Shown here piece by piece: positions 27,329 to 37,188 of a stretch of 64,000 nucleotides of DNA. Location: contig NZ_AP021874.1 in the NCBI RefSeq assembly GCF_009688945.1, positions 3,782,001-3,846,000 of the forward strand, in the 5' to 3' direction. Below the pieces are notes generated by a model. The model did no database searches. It worked only from the letters and a program-made list of their open reading frames with translations, and was not told the DNA's origin. Position 1 is the stretch's first letter, and each line of letters begins with the position of its first letter. The stretch is from Desulfosarcina alkanivorans. GTDB taxonomy: Bacteria; Desulfobacterota; Desulfobacteria; Desulfobacterales; Desulfosarcinaceae. The translations under genes and the position numbers were made by a program.

Positions 27329-29719
27329 ATGAAACGCCGATTGGCACTCGTTTTGGGATTGATCGGCCTGGCCGTTATCCTCGCTTCCGTCGTCCAGGCA
27401 AAAACCGTTCGAATCGGCGTGGTATATGACGGTGACTCGCCGCAATTTCCAGTGATCAGGGATCTTTTTTTCCATGAAATCGACAGTATGACCCGAGGCG
27501 CCCATACCGTGGTATTCCCGGCCCATGCGCAGGCCAGCGGGGAATGGAATATGCGGCAGATCAACCGGGCCCTGGATCGGCTGCTGGCGTCCGCCGGCGT
27601 GGACATGGTGCTGGTCCTTGGCGGGGCGTCCGCCCATGAAGTCTGCCGGCGCCGCAACTTCAGCAAACCGGTTTTCGCCGCCTATGTGGTGGACGCCAGG
27701 CTTCAGGGACTCCCCGTCGAGGCAGGCACCAGTGGCGTGCCGAACCTGAACTATATCAGCATCTTTTCCGATTTCAACCGGGCAATCCAGACCTTTCGGG
27801 AGATCACGCCGTTTTCCCGCCTGGCCCTGGTTGCGGACGGCTTCCTGCGCGAGGCCATCCCCCAGCTGAACACCATCGCCCGACGGATGTCCAACGAGTT
27901 TACCATGGATGTCACCGTGGTCCCCGTGACCGAATCCGGAGAACAGGCCCTGGCGGACATTCCCGCTGACAGCGATGCCGTGCTGCTTACGCTGATACCC
28001 CGTTTGCCCGACGCGGAATTCCGGAAGCTGGTGGCCGGTATCAACCAGCGCCGGCTTCCCAGCTTCTCCTTGAGGGGACGATGCGATGTGGAAAAGGGGG
28101 TCCTGGTCAGCACCACCCCCGAGGACACCTTTTTGCACCTGGCCCGCAGCGTGGCCATCAATGTCCAGGAAACCCTTGACGGCACCAATCCCGGCGACCT
28201 GTCCACCGCCTTTGCCGTGGGCGAGAAACTGGCCATCAACATGGCTACCGCCCGCGCCATTGGCATCTACCCGAACTGGGGGGTCCTTGCCGAGGCGGAC
28301 CTGCTGGACGACGCGTCCGCGGTGGATCAACGGCGGCTGAACATCGTCATGGCCATGCAGGAGGCCCTGGCGGCCAACCTTGACCTGGCCGCCGCCAATC
28401 GAACGGTGGAAGCCGGCGCGGCCCAGGTGGAGGAAGCACGGTCACCGCTGCTGCCCCAGGTGGGCGTTTCCACCCAGGCCTCGATTATCGATGACGACCG
28501 GGCACAGGCCTCTTTCGGAGCCCAGCCCGAGCGCCTGTGGACCGGCTCCCTGCAGGCCACCCAACTGGTCTATTCGGACAAGGCCTGGGCCGGGTATACC
28601 ATCGAGAGAGAACTGCAGACCTCCCGTGAGCAGGGGCGCGATGCCGTTCGGCTGGACATCGTTCAGGCCGCCGCCAGTGCCTACCTCAACGTGCTGCGCG
28701 CCAGGAGCATCGAACGGATTCAGAAAGAGAACCTGAAGCTGACCCGTGAGAACCTGGAACGGGCGCGCATCCGCGTGGACATCGGCGCCGGCGGCCCCGA
28801 GGAGGTGTATCGCTGGGAAAGCCAGATTGCCGACAGCCGGCGAAACGTCCTGACGGCCCAGTCCATCGCCCTGGACACCATCAGCGCAATGAATAATATT
28901 CTCAATCGCCCCCTCAGGGAGATGTTTGCCCCCGAGGAGGCCGACTACCGCGACCCCATGAGCATTCTGCCGGATCACCGGCTGACGGATTACATGAACA
29001 ACCCCATGGAAATTCGGATCCTGAGGGACTTTCTGGTGGCGGAAGGGCTCGCGGCATCACCGGAGCTGAAGCAGATCGAGGCGGCCATGGCAGCTCAGGA
29101 GCGCAGCATCACCCTGGCAAAAAGAGAATTCTGGGTGCCTACGGTGTCCCTTTTTGGGGATGTCACCGAAAGGTTCTCCGAAGGGGGTGAGGGATCTGCC
29201 CCCCCATCCATCGGCAGTCTCCAGCTGTCAGGCAAAAACGATACGGACTGGACGGCCGGCGTCCAGGCGTCCCTGCCCCTGTACACCGGAGGCGGCAGGC
29301 GCGCCGCGCTCAGTCGGTCACGGGAAGAACTGTCGAAGCTCCGCTATGACCGGGACAATATCGCCAACCGCATCGAGGCACGCATTCTCAACGCGGTTCA
29401 CCTGATCCGGGCCTCCTACCCCGGCATCCGGCTCTCTAAAGACGCCGCCGATGCGGCCGGTCGCAATCTGACCCTGGTGACCGATTCCTATGTTCGCGGC
29501 ATCAAATCCATCATCGACCTGATTGACGCCCAGAACCAGGCCCTGGTGGCCAACCAGCAGGCCGCCAATGCCGTTTACGATTTTCTCATCGACCTCATGG
29601 CCGTGCAACGCAGTACCGGCAGCTTCTTTCTCTTTGCCCCGGAAAAAGAACTGGATGCGTGGATGGATCGGTTGAATCAATATGTAAGCGATGAGGAAAA
29701 GATGGCCAGACAGGGCTGA
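27329..29719 (+). CDS. Periplasmic ABC-substrate-binding-like domain fused to a TolC-type outer-membrane protein
   Basis: 796 residues from the ATG at 27329 (aggag 7 bases upstream). After a signal peptide (LIGLAVILASVVQA/K), residues about 24-325 resemble the ABC_sub_bind family: VRIGVVYDGDSP, GVDMVLVLGGASAHEV, LVADGFL, SFSLRGRCDVEKGVLV and NMATARAIGIYP. From about 340 a full TolC/OEP domain follows with its two long helical repeats (ALAANLDLAAANRTVEAG, ending LIDAQNQALVANQQAANAVY). A normal TolC is 430-500 residues, so the binding-like domain is an extra periplasmic module. Third gene of the RND operon, 48 bp after the pump. Confidence 0.88.
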   Translation: MKRRLALVLGLIGLAVILASVVQAKTVRIGVVYDGDSPQFPVIRDLFFHEIDSMTRGAHTVVFPAHAQASGEWNMRQINRALDRLLASAGVDMVLVLGGASAHEVCRRRNFSKPVFAAYVVDARLQGLPVEAGTSGVPNLNYISIFSDFNRAIQTFREITPFSRLALVADGFLREAIPQLNTIARRMSNEFTMDVTVVPVTESGEQALADIPADSDAVLLTLIPRLPDAEFRKLVAGINQRRLPSFSLRGRCDVEKGVLVSTTPEDTFLHLARSVAINVQETLDGTNPGDLSTAFAVGEKLAINMATARAIGIYPNWGVLAEADLLDDASAVDQRRLNIVMAMQEALAANLDLAAANRTVEAGAAQVEEARSPLLPQVGVSTQASIIDDDRAQASFGAQPERLWTGSLQATQLVYSDKAWAGYTIERELQTSREQGRDAVRLDIVQAAASAYLNVLRARSIERIQKENLKLTRENLERARIRVDIGAGGPEEVYRWESQIADSRRNVLTAQSIALDTISAMNNILNRPLREMFAPEEADYRDPMSILPDHRLTDYMNNPMEIRILRDFLVAEGLAASPELKQIEAAMAAQERSITLAKREFWVPTVSLFGDVTERFSEGGEGSAPPSIGSLQLSGKNDTDWTAGVQASLPLYTGGGRRAALSRSREELSKLRYDRDNIANRIEARILNAVHLIRASYPGIRLSKDAADAAGRNLTLVTDSYVRGIKSIIDLIDAQNQALVANQQAANAVYDFLIDLMAVQRSTGSFFLFAPEKELDAWMDRLNQYVSDEEKMARQG

Positions 29720-29720
29720 C

Positions 29721-29792
29721 GGTCCCGCATGCATCCGACGCCTTCCCCGCGCCCATTTCATGAGGGGCGGCAAGCCTGCATGTGGCGGGACC
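29721..29792. terminator. Long inverted repeat between convergent genes
   Basis: ggtcccgcatgca at 29721-29733 pairs with tgcatgtggcgggacc at 29777-29792 (three-base bulge), enclosing a GC-rich inner region. It lies 1 bp after the TolC-fusion stop and 17 bp beyond the stop of the converging gene. It could end transcription from both sides, though it has no T run. Confidence 0.4.
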
Positions 29793-29808
29793 GATCGACA
29801 GCGTTGAA

Positions 29809-32055
29809 TCAGCGGCGCCTGCCGCCCCCGCCCCGGCCAGCTCCGCTGCGGCTCGGCTGGCGCTGGCGGGATCGCTGATACTGCTGGGTCCGCTGCTGGC
29901 CCCGGCTCCGGGAATTGGCATCACGCTGAAGGTTGCGCTGCCGGTCATTCTGCACACTGCCTGCCGGCTGCCGGGCGGGCTGAACGGCCGGCCCGGATAG
30001 TTGCGTGGCCGGGCGGTCCGGCGATCCGGCGGTCCTGTCTCCGCCGGGTCGTGTCCACTGGGTTCCCTGGCGCTGCTCCCACCCGCTGCCGGTGCGGCGA
30101 AAAATATTGCCCTCCCTGTCGGTATACACGTTGTTGGGCAGGTTGGCCGGCCGCCCCGCGGGGCGCGTGCCTTTCACCTCCCGGGTGGCCGGGCGGGACC
30201 GATCGCCACCCTCGCGGCCGGGCACCCGGTCATACAGGCTGCCACCGCTGGGAAGATTTACGGGACGGCCGCCGGACGGTCCGCCCCCACCGGGTGGTCG
30301 CTCCCCCGGTGGTTTGGCGATGGGATGCGTAGGCTCGGGCGGCCGGTGTGGCGGAGGACGGTGGTGCGGGGGCCGGTAGTAGGGGGGACGGTATCGGGGC
30401 GGCCCCCACCAGCCGCGGTAATACGGGACCCCCCAGCCGTAGCCGAAATAAAAGGTGAACGGCCCGTTGGAAAAAGCGACCCCGAAACTCCAGCCGTAGT
30501 AGGAGCTGTATCTTACGCTGTAGCCCCATGTCACCGGCCGCGGGTAGTAGTCGTGGCGATACCAGGGGTGATACCGGTAACCCGTTCCGTACACCACGAC
30601 CCCGTGATGAACGTAACAGCCGGTGTATCCGGGCGTGTAACCCACATAAACCACTTCGGGCGTGGAATCATACACATAGACATATTTGACGTGGTAAACG
30701 GGGCTGGACGGCGGAATCTCCTGAACCGAAGCCGGAACGCTGTCTGCAACGGTCCAGGGGCCCCTGGGGGCTGCCGACACATACCACACGCCATTGTCCA
30801 CGGCGTAGTACGTCCCCGCCACCCGTATCACCGGAGTGGCCGTGTTCACGGCATAGTCGATTCTCGTCCCCTTGATGCCTTCAAATTCGGGGGCACCATC
30901 GTAGACCACCTCGAGGGCCGCCTCCGACCGTATGACAACCGTGGTTTCCGGCACCTGGGCATCGAGCACGGCCTCCCTGGCTTCGACGGTACCGGGAATG
31001 CTGGCTCGCAGGTCCCCTTTTTGCGAGTCAGCCGGAATCTGTGCAAAGCTTTTCGGCAGACGGCTCGGCAGTACATGGGACCAGGGGCCGGCCAGTTTCC
31101 CGGCCCGGTACCAGCGGCCGGATATCAGCAGAAAATAACGGCCGGTATCCACCTCGTAGACGATATCGCTGGTGGTGTTTTCCACAAACATCAGGTCGTT
31201 GCCGGGAAACGGGGTCATCCGGGGCGGCCCGTCGGTGGATATGAGCTCGGTGGGTTCCGTGGCGCCGATAACCTCCAGATCGGAAGCGATGCCGGGCAAC
31301 GCCCCCCCGTCCGGTCGCTCCGGCCGGATACCGGCCACCGCTTCCGGCGGATCGGCAGCCTGCTCCCATTGGTCAGTGACGGCGCTGGCCCGATACCAGG
31401 TGTCATCGCCCATGAGGTAATAGGATTTATCGGCCGGGCTGAAAACCATGGGAAAAGGCGTGTTGACCACCGCCATCAGCGTTGAATTGTCGATGGGCTG
31501 AAGAATCGGCTGCCCGTCGAGCGTAACCAGTATCGCCGGGTGCTGGACGTGGATGATCCTCGGTGGCCGGTTCTCCAGCCGCCCTTCCACGACCTTGCGC
31601 TGTTCAGCCACTTCGAGGCCGGCAAGGAGCCGGTCGAGGGACATGGGCAAATTCCACTGCGGTACACGGGCTTTCAAAATCCCGGCAAAGGCGGCCGCCT
31701 CTTCATCCGTGGCGTTGGGAAACCGCGAACGGACGGTTTCCAGGGATACCAGCCTGACGATGCGCGCATCCCGGTCGGTCTCCACGCGGGCCTTTGTCCA
31801 GACAGCGCCGAATACGGGCTCCGCCATTTTGGGGGTCTGGACCGATGCCGCAAACCGCGACGCCAAGCGGTCTCCTTCAAATTTTTCGATCTGGGGCTGA
31901 TAAATGACAATCGTCCCTTCGGGGACCTTGATCTCCCGGGGCCACCCCGGCTCATCCCCCACGCCGAGGTCGGCCGAACGGGCGGGCAACGGGGAAAATG
32001 CCAGAAAAAGAATAAAAACAAGTCCCGGGAATGTGACCCATTTCAGACGCAACAT
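29809..32055 (-). CDS. Large secreted protein with Tyr/Trp-rich repeats and disordered tail
   Basis: 748 residues. A signal peptide (FILFLAFSPLPARS/AD) precedes GWPREIKVPEGTIVIYQPQI, a start I associate with proteins annotated as carbohydrate-binding family V/XII. The middle repeats a small module with a YYLMGDDTWYRAS, RYFLLISGRWYRAG and YYAVDNGVWYVSA pattern (about residues 210-440). The region 480-590 is extremely rich in Tyr, His, Pro and Arg, and the last 130 residues are low-complexity Arg/Gln/Gly ending GRGGGGRRR. It is probably exported and surface or periplasm associated; its role is unknown. Monocistronic. Confidence 0.65.
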   Translation of the reverse strand: MLRLKWVTFPGLVFILFLAFSPLPARSADLGVGDEPGWPREIKVPEGTIVIYQPQIEKFEGDRLASRFAASVQTPKMAEPVFGAVWTKARVETDRDARIVRLVSLETVRSRFPNATDEEAAAFAGILKARVPQWNLPMSLDRLLAGLEVAEQRKVVEGRLENRPPRIIHVQHPAILVTLDGQPILQPIDNSTLMAVVNTPFPMVFSPADKSYYLMGDDTWYRASAVTDQWEQAADPPEAVAGIRPERPDGGALPGIASDLEVIGATEPTELISTDGPPRMTPFPGNDLMFVENTTSDIVYEVDTGRYFLLISGRWYRAGKLAGPWSHVLPSRLPKSFAQIPADSQKGDLRASIPGTVEAREAVLDAQVPETTVVIRSEAALEVVYDGAPEFEGIKGTRIDYAVNTATPVIRVAGTYYAVDNGVWYVSAAPRGPWTVADSVPASVQEIPPSSPVYHVKYVYVYDSTPEVVYVGYTPGYTGCYVHHGVVVYGTGYRYHPWYRHDYYPRPVTWGYSVRYSSYYGWSFGVAFSNGPFTFYFGYGWGVPYYRGWWGPPRYRPPYYRPPHHRPPPHRPPEPTHPIAKPPGERPPGGGGPSGGRPVNLPSGGSLYDRVPGREGGDRSRPATREVKGTRPAGRPANLPNNVYTDREGNIFRRTGSGWEQRQGTQWTRPGGDRTAGSPDRPATQLSGPAVQPARQPAGSVQNDRQRNLQRDANSRSRGQQRTQQYQRSRQRQPSRSGAGRGGGGRRR

Positions 32056-32170
32056 GATTCTCCTGCCGTGAACAGTTCAGGTTGTGAGGTTGTTCCCAGG
32101 GCAACCGGACCGGACGGGGAAACCACCGAAAGGTTTGAAGGATACCCGCCCGTCTCCGGCATGGATATGG

Positions 32171-34033
32171 TCATTTGGGGATTTCCCGGGGGTCGGTCAT
32201 GTTCTCCGGCCGCAGCATGTCGTCCAGGCGCTCCTGGGTCAGCCAGCCCTTTTCCAGCACCAGGTGGTAGACGCTGCCCCCGGTTTTCAGCGCCTCCTTG
32301 GCGATGGCGGCGGATTTCTCATAGCCGATCACCGGAACCAGGGCGGTGACCAGGCCGATGGAATTCTCAACGTAACTGCGGCAGACCTCGCGGTTGGCCT
32401 CGATGCCTGCGATGCAGCGGCTGGTCAGGGTGATGCAGGCGTTTTTTAAAATCAGCATGCCGTGCAGCAGGTCGTAGGCGATGATGGGCTCGGCCATGCA
32501 CAACTCCAGTTCGCTGGCCTCGGCGGCCATGGAGACCACGGCATCGTAGCCGATCACCTGGTAGCAGACCTGGTTGACCAATTCGGGAATCACCGGGTTG
32601 ACCTTGCCCGGCATGATCGACGACCCCGGCTGCATGGCCGGCAGGTTGATCTCGTTCAACCCGCATCGCGGGCCGGAAGACATCCAGCGCAGGTCGTTGC
32701 AGATCTTGGATATCTGCACCGCCGCCCGCTTCATGGTGGCCGACATCTGGGCAAAGGCCCCGGCGTTCTGGGTGGCCTCCACCAGGTTGCGGGCCCGGCG
32801 CAACGCGAAGCCGCTGACCTCGGACAATTTAAGCGTCACCCGGTCTGCGTATCCGGGCGGGCTGTTGATGCCGGTACCGATGGCCGTGGCGCCCATGTTG
32901 ATGTTGTGAAATTCGTCCTCGGTGCGCTTGAGGGCCTCGGCGGCGCTCTCGATCATGACCGCATAGGCCGAAAACTCCTGGCCAAGGGTCATGGGCACCG
33001 CATCCTGGTTTTCCGTGCGCCCCATCTTGAGCACATCGGCAAACGCCTCCGCCTTGGTCTCCAGGGCCACCTTCAGTTCGTCCATGGCGCCCAGCAGATC
33101 CTTGAGTGACAGCAGCACGGCCAGCTTGATCGCCGTTGGATAGGCATCGTTGGTGGACTGGCTGCAGTTGACGTGGTCGTTGGGATGCAGGTGCTCGTAT
33201 GCCCCCTTCCAGTATCCCATGATCTCCAGCCCGCGGTTGGCGATCACCTCGTTGGCCATCATGTTGGTGGAGGTGCCGGCGCCGCCCTGGAACATGTCCA
33301 CGGTGAACTGGTCGTGCAGCCGGCCGTCCAGCAGTTCATCGCATGCCTCGCAGATGGCCTTCATTCTGGCGTCGTCCAGCACCCCCAGTTCACAGTTGGC
33401 CTGGGCCGCTGCCTTCTTGACAAAAGCGAGGGCTTCGATCATGTGCTCGAAATTCTTGACGAACACACCGGAGATGGCAAAGTTTTCCATGGCCCGCAGG
33501 GTCTGCACCCCGTAATAGACCTCGTCGGGCAGTTCTCTTTCCCCCAGTGAATCGTGCTCGGTCCGAAAATCGCCGATCAGCTGCGCCGGCCCGGCCCCGG
33601 TGACCCGTTCGGCGGCCATGCGCAGCCGGTCGCTGATTCCCGCGGCCACCCGGGCGACGATGCGATAGAACTGGTCCGGCTTTTCCTCCCGAAAGGCGGC
33701 CAGGGCCGCCTGGGAGATCTGCCAGACCGTGGCCCCGTTTCGGGTAAAGGCTCCTGTGGCATGGGCCTCATCCTCCAGAAAAGCACCTTCCGATATCAGG
33801 GCACCGGGGGTCAGAACGGCCAGATGCCGGGTGGAACCGTGCAGGCCACGAACGATGGTCACGTCGCCATCGACGACCAGCCCGGCCCACTGCCGGGGGG
33901 TGGATTCGTGAAACAGCCAGTCCTCGGCCGCATAGATCACCTGCTCGCCGCGTTTAAAAAAATCTTCCAGGTCGGTGCGGGCCACACCCATTTTTTTGGA
34001 TGCTCTCTTCAATACCTCGTTGAGTCTGATCAT
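32171..34033 (-). CDS. aspA: Aspartate ammonia-lyase with N-terminal cyclic-nucleotide-binding-like domain
   Basis: 620 residues against about 470 for ordinary aspartase. Residues 160-620 are a full lyase: SQSTNDAYPTAIKL, MGRTENQDAVPMTLGQEFSA and the signature GSSIMPGKVNP. The first 145 residues resemble a cyclic-nucleotide-binding (Crp-like) domain: FKRGEQVIYAAEDW, AGLVVDGDVTIVRG, LTPGALISEGAFL. The lyase converts aspartate to fumarate and ammonia reversibly. The extra domain suggests allosteric control by a small ligand. It starts 20 bp after dcuA on the same strand, so aspartate/fumarate transport and metabolism are coupled in one operon. No frameshift separates the domains. Confidence 0.9.
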   Translation of the reverse strand: MIRLNEVLKRASKKMGVARTDLEDFFKRGEQVIYAAEDWLFHESTPRQWAGLVVDGDVTIVRGLHGSTRHLAVLTPGALISEGAFLEDEAHATGAFTRNGATVWQISQAALAAFREEKPDQFYRIVARVAAGISDRLRMAAERVTGAGPAQLIGDFRTEHDSLGERELPDEVYYGVQTLRAMENFAISGVFVKNFEHMIEALAFVKKAAAQANCELGVLDDARMKAICEACDELLDGRLHDQFTVDMFQGGAGTSTNMMANEVIANRGLEIMGYWKGAYEHLHPNDHVNCSQSTNDAYPTAIKLAVLLSLKDLLGAMDELKVALETKAEAFADVLKMGRTENQDAVPMTLGQEFSAYAVMIESAAEALKRTEDEFHNINMGATAIGTGINSPPGYADRVTLKLSEVSGFALRRARNLVEATQNAGAFAQMSATMKRAAVQISKICNDLRWMSSGPRCGLNEINLPAMQPGSSIMPGKVNPVIPELVNQVCYQVIGYDAVVSMAAEASELELCMAEPIIAYDLLHGMLILKNACITLTSRCIAGIEANREVCRSYVENSIGLVTALVPVIGYEKSAAIAKEALKTGGSVYHLVLEKGWLTQERLDDMLRPENMTDPREIPK

Positions 34034-34053
34034 GGGATCGACCTCCTTTTAAG

Positions 34054-35358
34054 CTAAAGAATGATCGGGGCAATCATAAACCCGATCACCACGGACAGGG
34101 CGATGGCCGTGACGCCCGGGATCAGGAAGGGGTGATCGAATACATACCTGCCGATGCGCGTTGACCCGGTGTCGTCAAATTCCACCGCCGCCAGCAGGGT
34201 CGGATAGGTGGGCAGCACGAACAGGGATCCCACCGCACCGAAGGAGGCGATGGCGGCCACCGGGCTGATGCCCAGGGCCAGGGCCGCCGGCATCAGGGCC
34301 CGCGTGGTGGCCGCCTGGGAATAGAGCAGCATGGCGGCAAAAAAGAGCACCACCGCCAGCAGCCAGGGTTTGGCCTCCAGCAGGGAACCGGCGAAAACGT
34401 TGATCTCCTCGATGTGGGCGGAAACGAAAGTGGTGCCCAGCCAGGCCACGCCCAGGACACAGACGCAGGCGCTCATTCCGGACTTGAAGGTGGCGGCATT
34501 GAGGACGTCGCTGGTGTTGATCCTGCAGACCAAGGCGATGAAGGAGGCCACGGTGAGCATGATGGTCATGATGGCATGATCTCTTGGCAGCACCGGATCT
34601 TTGATCAGCCCGACGTTGCCGCTGATGGCGGTGGCGTAGGAAACCACAGCGATCAACCCCATCAGGAAAATCAGGACGGACATTCTGGCGCCGGGCTTCA
34701 TTTCCCCCTGCCGGGAGTCGGATGATGTCGAGACCAGGCCCCTGGCCAGTCGATCCTGGTAGACCGGGTCGTCTTTGAGTTCCTTTCCCAGGAAATTGGT
34801 GACCACGGCGGCCATCATGACGGCCTGAAACGTGCTGGGGATGCTGATCAGCAGCAACTGGACGTAGCTGACCCCGACCTTTTCCAGTTCACTGGCGAAA
34901 AAAATCACCGCCGCCGATATGGGCGATGCGGTAATGGCGATCTGGGACGCCACTGTGGCAATGGCCAGCGGCCGGGACGGACGCACGCCGGTCTCCTTGG
35001 CCACCTCGGCAATCACCGGCAGGGTGGAGAACGCCGTCAGCCCGGTCCCGGCAAACATGGTCATGGTATAGGTCACCACCGGTGCCATGAAGGTGATATA
35101 CTTGGGATTGCTGCGAAGCACCTTTTCTGCCAGCTGGACCATGAAATCCAGCCCGCCGGCCACCTGCATGGCTGCAATGGCGGCAATCACCGACATGATG
35201 ATCAGAATGACATCTACCGGGATGCTGCCCGGTTTGATGCCGAAAACAAAGGCCAGCACCAGTACGCCGAAGCCGCCGGCAAACCCGATGCCGATGCTCC
35301 CCAGGCGCGCGCCCAGCCAGATAAAAAGCAATACGACCAACAATTCGACAAGCCACAT
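34054..35358 (-). CDS. dcuA: Anaerobic C4-dicarboxylate transporter
   Basis: 434 residues with about ten to twelve membrane helices. The Dcu features are MWLVELLVVLLFIWLGARLG at the N-terminus, AGGLDFMVQLAEK, and ITASPISAAVIFFASELEK in the middle. Dcu carriers exchange fumarate, aspartate, malate and succinate in anaerobic growth. A good ribosome site (ggagg) precedes the start. It is the first gene of the operon with the aspartase, consistent with aspartate or fumarate uptake. DcuA rather than DcuB is chosen from overall resemblance and gene pairing and is not certain. Confidence 0.9.
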   Translation of the reverse strand: MWLVELLVVLLFIWLGARLGSIGIGFAGGFGVLVLAFVFGIKPGSIPVDVILIIMSVIAAIAAMQVAGGLDFMVQLAEKVLRSNPKYITFMAPVVTYTMTMFAGTGLTAFSTLPVIAEVAKETGVRPSRPLAIATVASQIAITASPISAAVIFFASELEKVGVSYVQLLLISIPSTFQAVMMAAVVTNFLGKELKDDPVYQDRLARGLVSTSSDSRQGEMKPGARMSVLIFLMGLIAVVSYATAISGNVGLIKDPVLPRDHAIMTIMLTVASFIALVCRINTSDVLNAATFKSGMSACVCVLGVAWLGTTFVSAHIEEINVFAGSLLEAKPWLLAVVLFFAAMLLYSQAATTRALMPAALALGISPVAAIASFGAVGSLFVLPTYPTLLAAVEFDDTGSTRIGRYVFDHPFLIPGVTAIALSVVIGFMIAPIIL

Positions 35359-35397
35359 ATGACAAGCCTCCTGTCTGGTTATGCCTGGATGGCGCCG

Positions 35398-35910
35398 TCA
35401 GGGCAGTTGATAGGAACCGGACAGGTTTTCGGTATGGCCCGTGAACCGGTTCTCGGTCCGATTGCGAAACACCGATGTCCAGGTGAACGTCAGCCCCCCG
35501 GTCAGCCCCTTGAGCCGGCCGGCACCGCCCACGAACGTGCCGTTTACACGGACGCCTTCCTCGACCAGCCGTCCTTCGAGTATACTGTATGCCGCATCTT
35601 CTCCCCCCGGCGTTCGCCAGACGCATCGGGTGGCAGTGCCGGTTCCGGCATCCCACAACCCGGTGCACTCCGACCACAGGTCGGCAACCGTGCCGATCTC
35701 GTTCTTCAGGTTCACGTGGCCGGACAACCTGAAGGTGAGCACTTCCCTGCCCTCCGCGAAATCAAGGGTCCGATACGTTCCGCTGACGATCCAGGAGCCT
35801 GAAAAGGTTCCCGCCTCTTCTGCAAGCGCCCGCCCCGCCGCCAACATCACAAGTAAAAACAAGAGGATCACCCCCGGCCAGATATAGACAGGATTTTTTT
35901 CGGCAGACAT
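35398..35910 (-). CDS. Small exported protein of unknown function
   Basis: 170 residues from the ATG at 35910, which follows aaggag; a 65-codon upstream extension lacks a ribosome site and is not protein-like. Signal peptide: VILLFLLVMLAAGRALA/EE. The mature part is beta-rich with alternating polar strands (GSWIVSGTYRTLDF, LTFRLSGHVNL, FTWTSVFRNRT), suggesting a lipocalin- or avidin-like barrel. No family recognised. It lies 39 bp upstream of dcuA on the same strand and could be the first gene of that operon. Confidence 0.6.
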   Translation of the reverse strand: MSAEKNPVYIWPGVILLFLLVMLAAGRALAEEAGTFSGSWIVSGTYRTLDFAEGREVLTFRLSGHVNLKNEIGTVADLWSECTGLWDAGTGTATRCVWRTPGGEDAAYSILEGRLVEEGVRVNGTFVGGAGRLKGLTGGLTFTWTSVFRNRTENRFTGHTENLSGSYQLP

Positions 35911-36488
35911 GCATTCTCCTTTCCGGCACAACCATGTATGTCCGTCACATGGATGTGTGAAAAAAATCGGATTACATTGAAGAGGAACTGAGTTGGTGGA
36001 ACGCCGCGGTGGATAGATGCTTGAAAAAAACGGCCCAAGTGTACAACATATTTTCCTGTGGGTCCATAAAAAGATCCTTTGTGGGTGCACCCGCACCATT
36101 GACATCCGATGAGAAAACGAGCTTGTACAGAGGAGGCTTTTATTCTCACTCTATCGAGAAGCAACTGTAAAACAGGGGGTCGACCCGGACGAGGCAATGT
36201 ATTCTCTTCTTCTCATGCGCTTTAAACTCAAAGCGGCGCATGCCCCAAGGATGAGAGCTTGACGCGGTGCGCGTCCGCTTCGAAAGCCGGTGACGGCAAA
36301 AAGAGCCGTTGAATCCACCGGCCGCAGGATCCCGGCGGAAGCGTTGGCGACATTCAGGCGGGAATGAAGAAACATTCATGGAACGCACGGCCGGTCAAAA
36401 TGGCAGAAGGCGGCCGCCTGGGGTTGCATTCTGAGTATTGGCTGATATGATCCTGAAGTGCTGATGACCCCCGACAACCCGATCGGTT
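35911..36488. other. Intergenic stretch, divergent promoter region
   Basis: About 580 bp between the divergent exported-protein and SurE genes. A short perfect palindrome gggtgcaccc occurs near 36082-36091. Only short frames with Arg-rich translations occur, and nothing recognisable is encoded. Confidence 0.4.
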
Positions 36489-37184
36489 ATGGAGCAACCA
36501 TTGAAAATTGTCGTTACCAATGATGACGGATACGATCAGCCCGGGCTGGCCGCCCTGGTCGAAGCGGTAAAACCATTGGGCGAGATAACGGTCGTCGCAC
36601 CGGCAACCCCCCAGTCCAACGTGGGGCACCGGGTGACCATGCGCGATCCCATCCGGGTGGATCGTGTCGGCGAACGGACCTATGTGGTTCACGCAACCCC
36701 GGCGGACTGCACCCGCCTGGCCGTCAAATGCCTGGTGCCCGATGTCGACTGGGTGGTTGCCGGGATCAATCCGGGTGCCAACCTGGGCAGCGATGTCTAC
36801 CAGTCCGGCACCGTGGCGGCCACCCGTGAAGCTGCCATTCTGGGCATCCGGGCGGCAGCCGTCTCCCAGTATATCGGACCGGACGTCACCGTCGACTGGC
36901 CGGCGGCACAGGCGCAGAGCGCCCGATGCCTGCAGGCCGTCTGGGAAAAACCGCTGGCTGCGGGCCAGTTCTGGAACATCAATCTGCCCAGCCCGATTTC
37001 CGCCAACGACGTCCTGGCCCACCGTTTGTGTCCCCTGGACAAGCACCCCCACCGCTATCGATACGTTGAAGCGGCAAAGGGCTATCGCTACCAGGGAATC
37101 ATCCACGACCGTCCCCGAGCAGCCGGCAGTGATGTGGACGTCTGCTTCGGCGGAATGATTGCCGTTACCCGGATGGAGATTTAA
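36489..37184 (+). CDS. surE: 5'/3'-nucleotidase SurE
   Basis: 231 residues. The metal-binding start VVTNDDGYDQPG (Asp12, Asp13), the loop APATPQSNVGH, and INPGANLGSDVYQSGTVAA are the SurE signatures. SurE removes phosphate from nucleoside monophosphates and short polyphosphates in a stress or stationary-phase role. It overlaps no gene but is only 4 bp before the Nudix gene, making a two-gene nucleotide-housekeeping operon. Confidence 0.92.
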   Translation: MEQPLKIVVTNDDGYDQPGLAALVEAVKPLGEITVVAPATPQSNVGHRVTMRDPIRVDRVGERTYVVHATPADCTRLAVKCLVPDVDWVVAGINPGANLGSDVYQSGTVAATREAAILGIRAAAVSQYIGPDVTVDWPAAQAQSARCLQAVWEKPLAAGQFWNINLPSPISANDVLAHRLCPLDKHPHRYRYVEAAKGYRYQGIIHDRPRAAGSDVDVCFGGMIAVTRMEI

Positions 37185-37188
37185 CCGA

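Noticed and set aside
30001..31485. Plus-strand frame of 494 codons opposite the large secreted protein
   Set aside because: Arg/Gly/Pro-rich noise; the minus strand has a signal peptide and ordered repeats.
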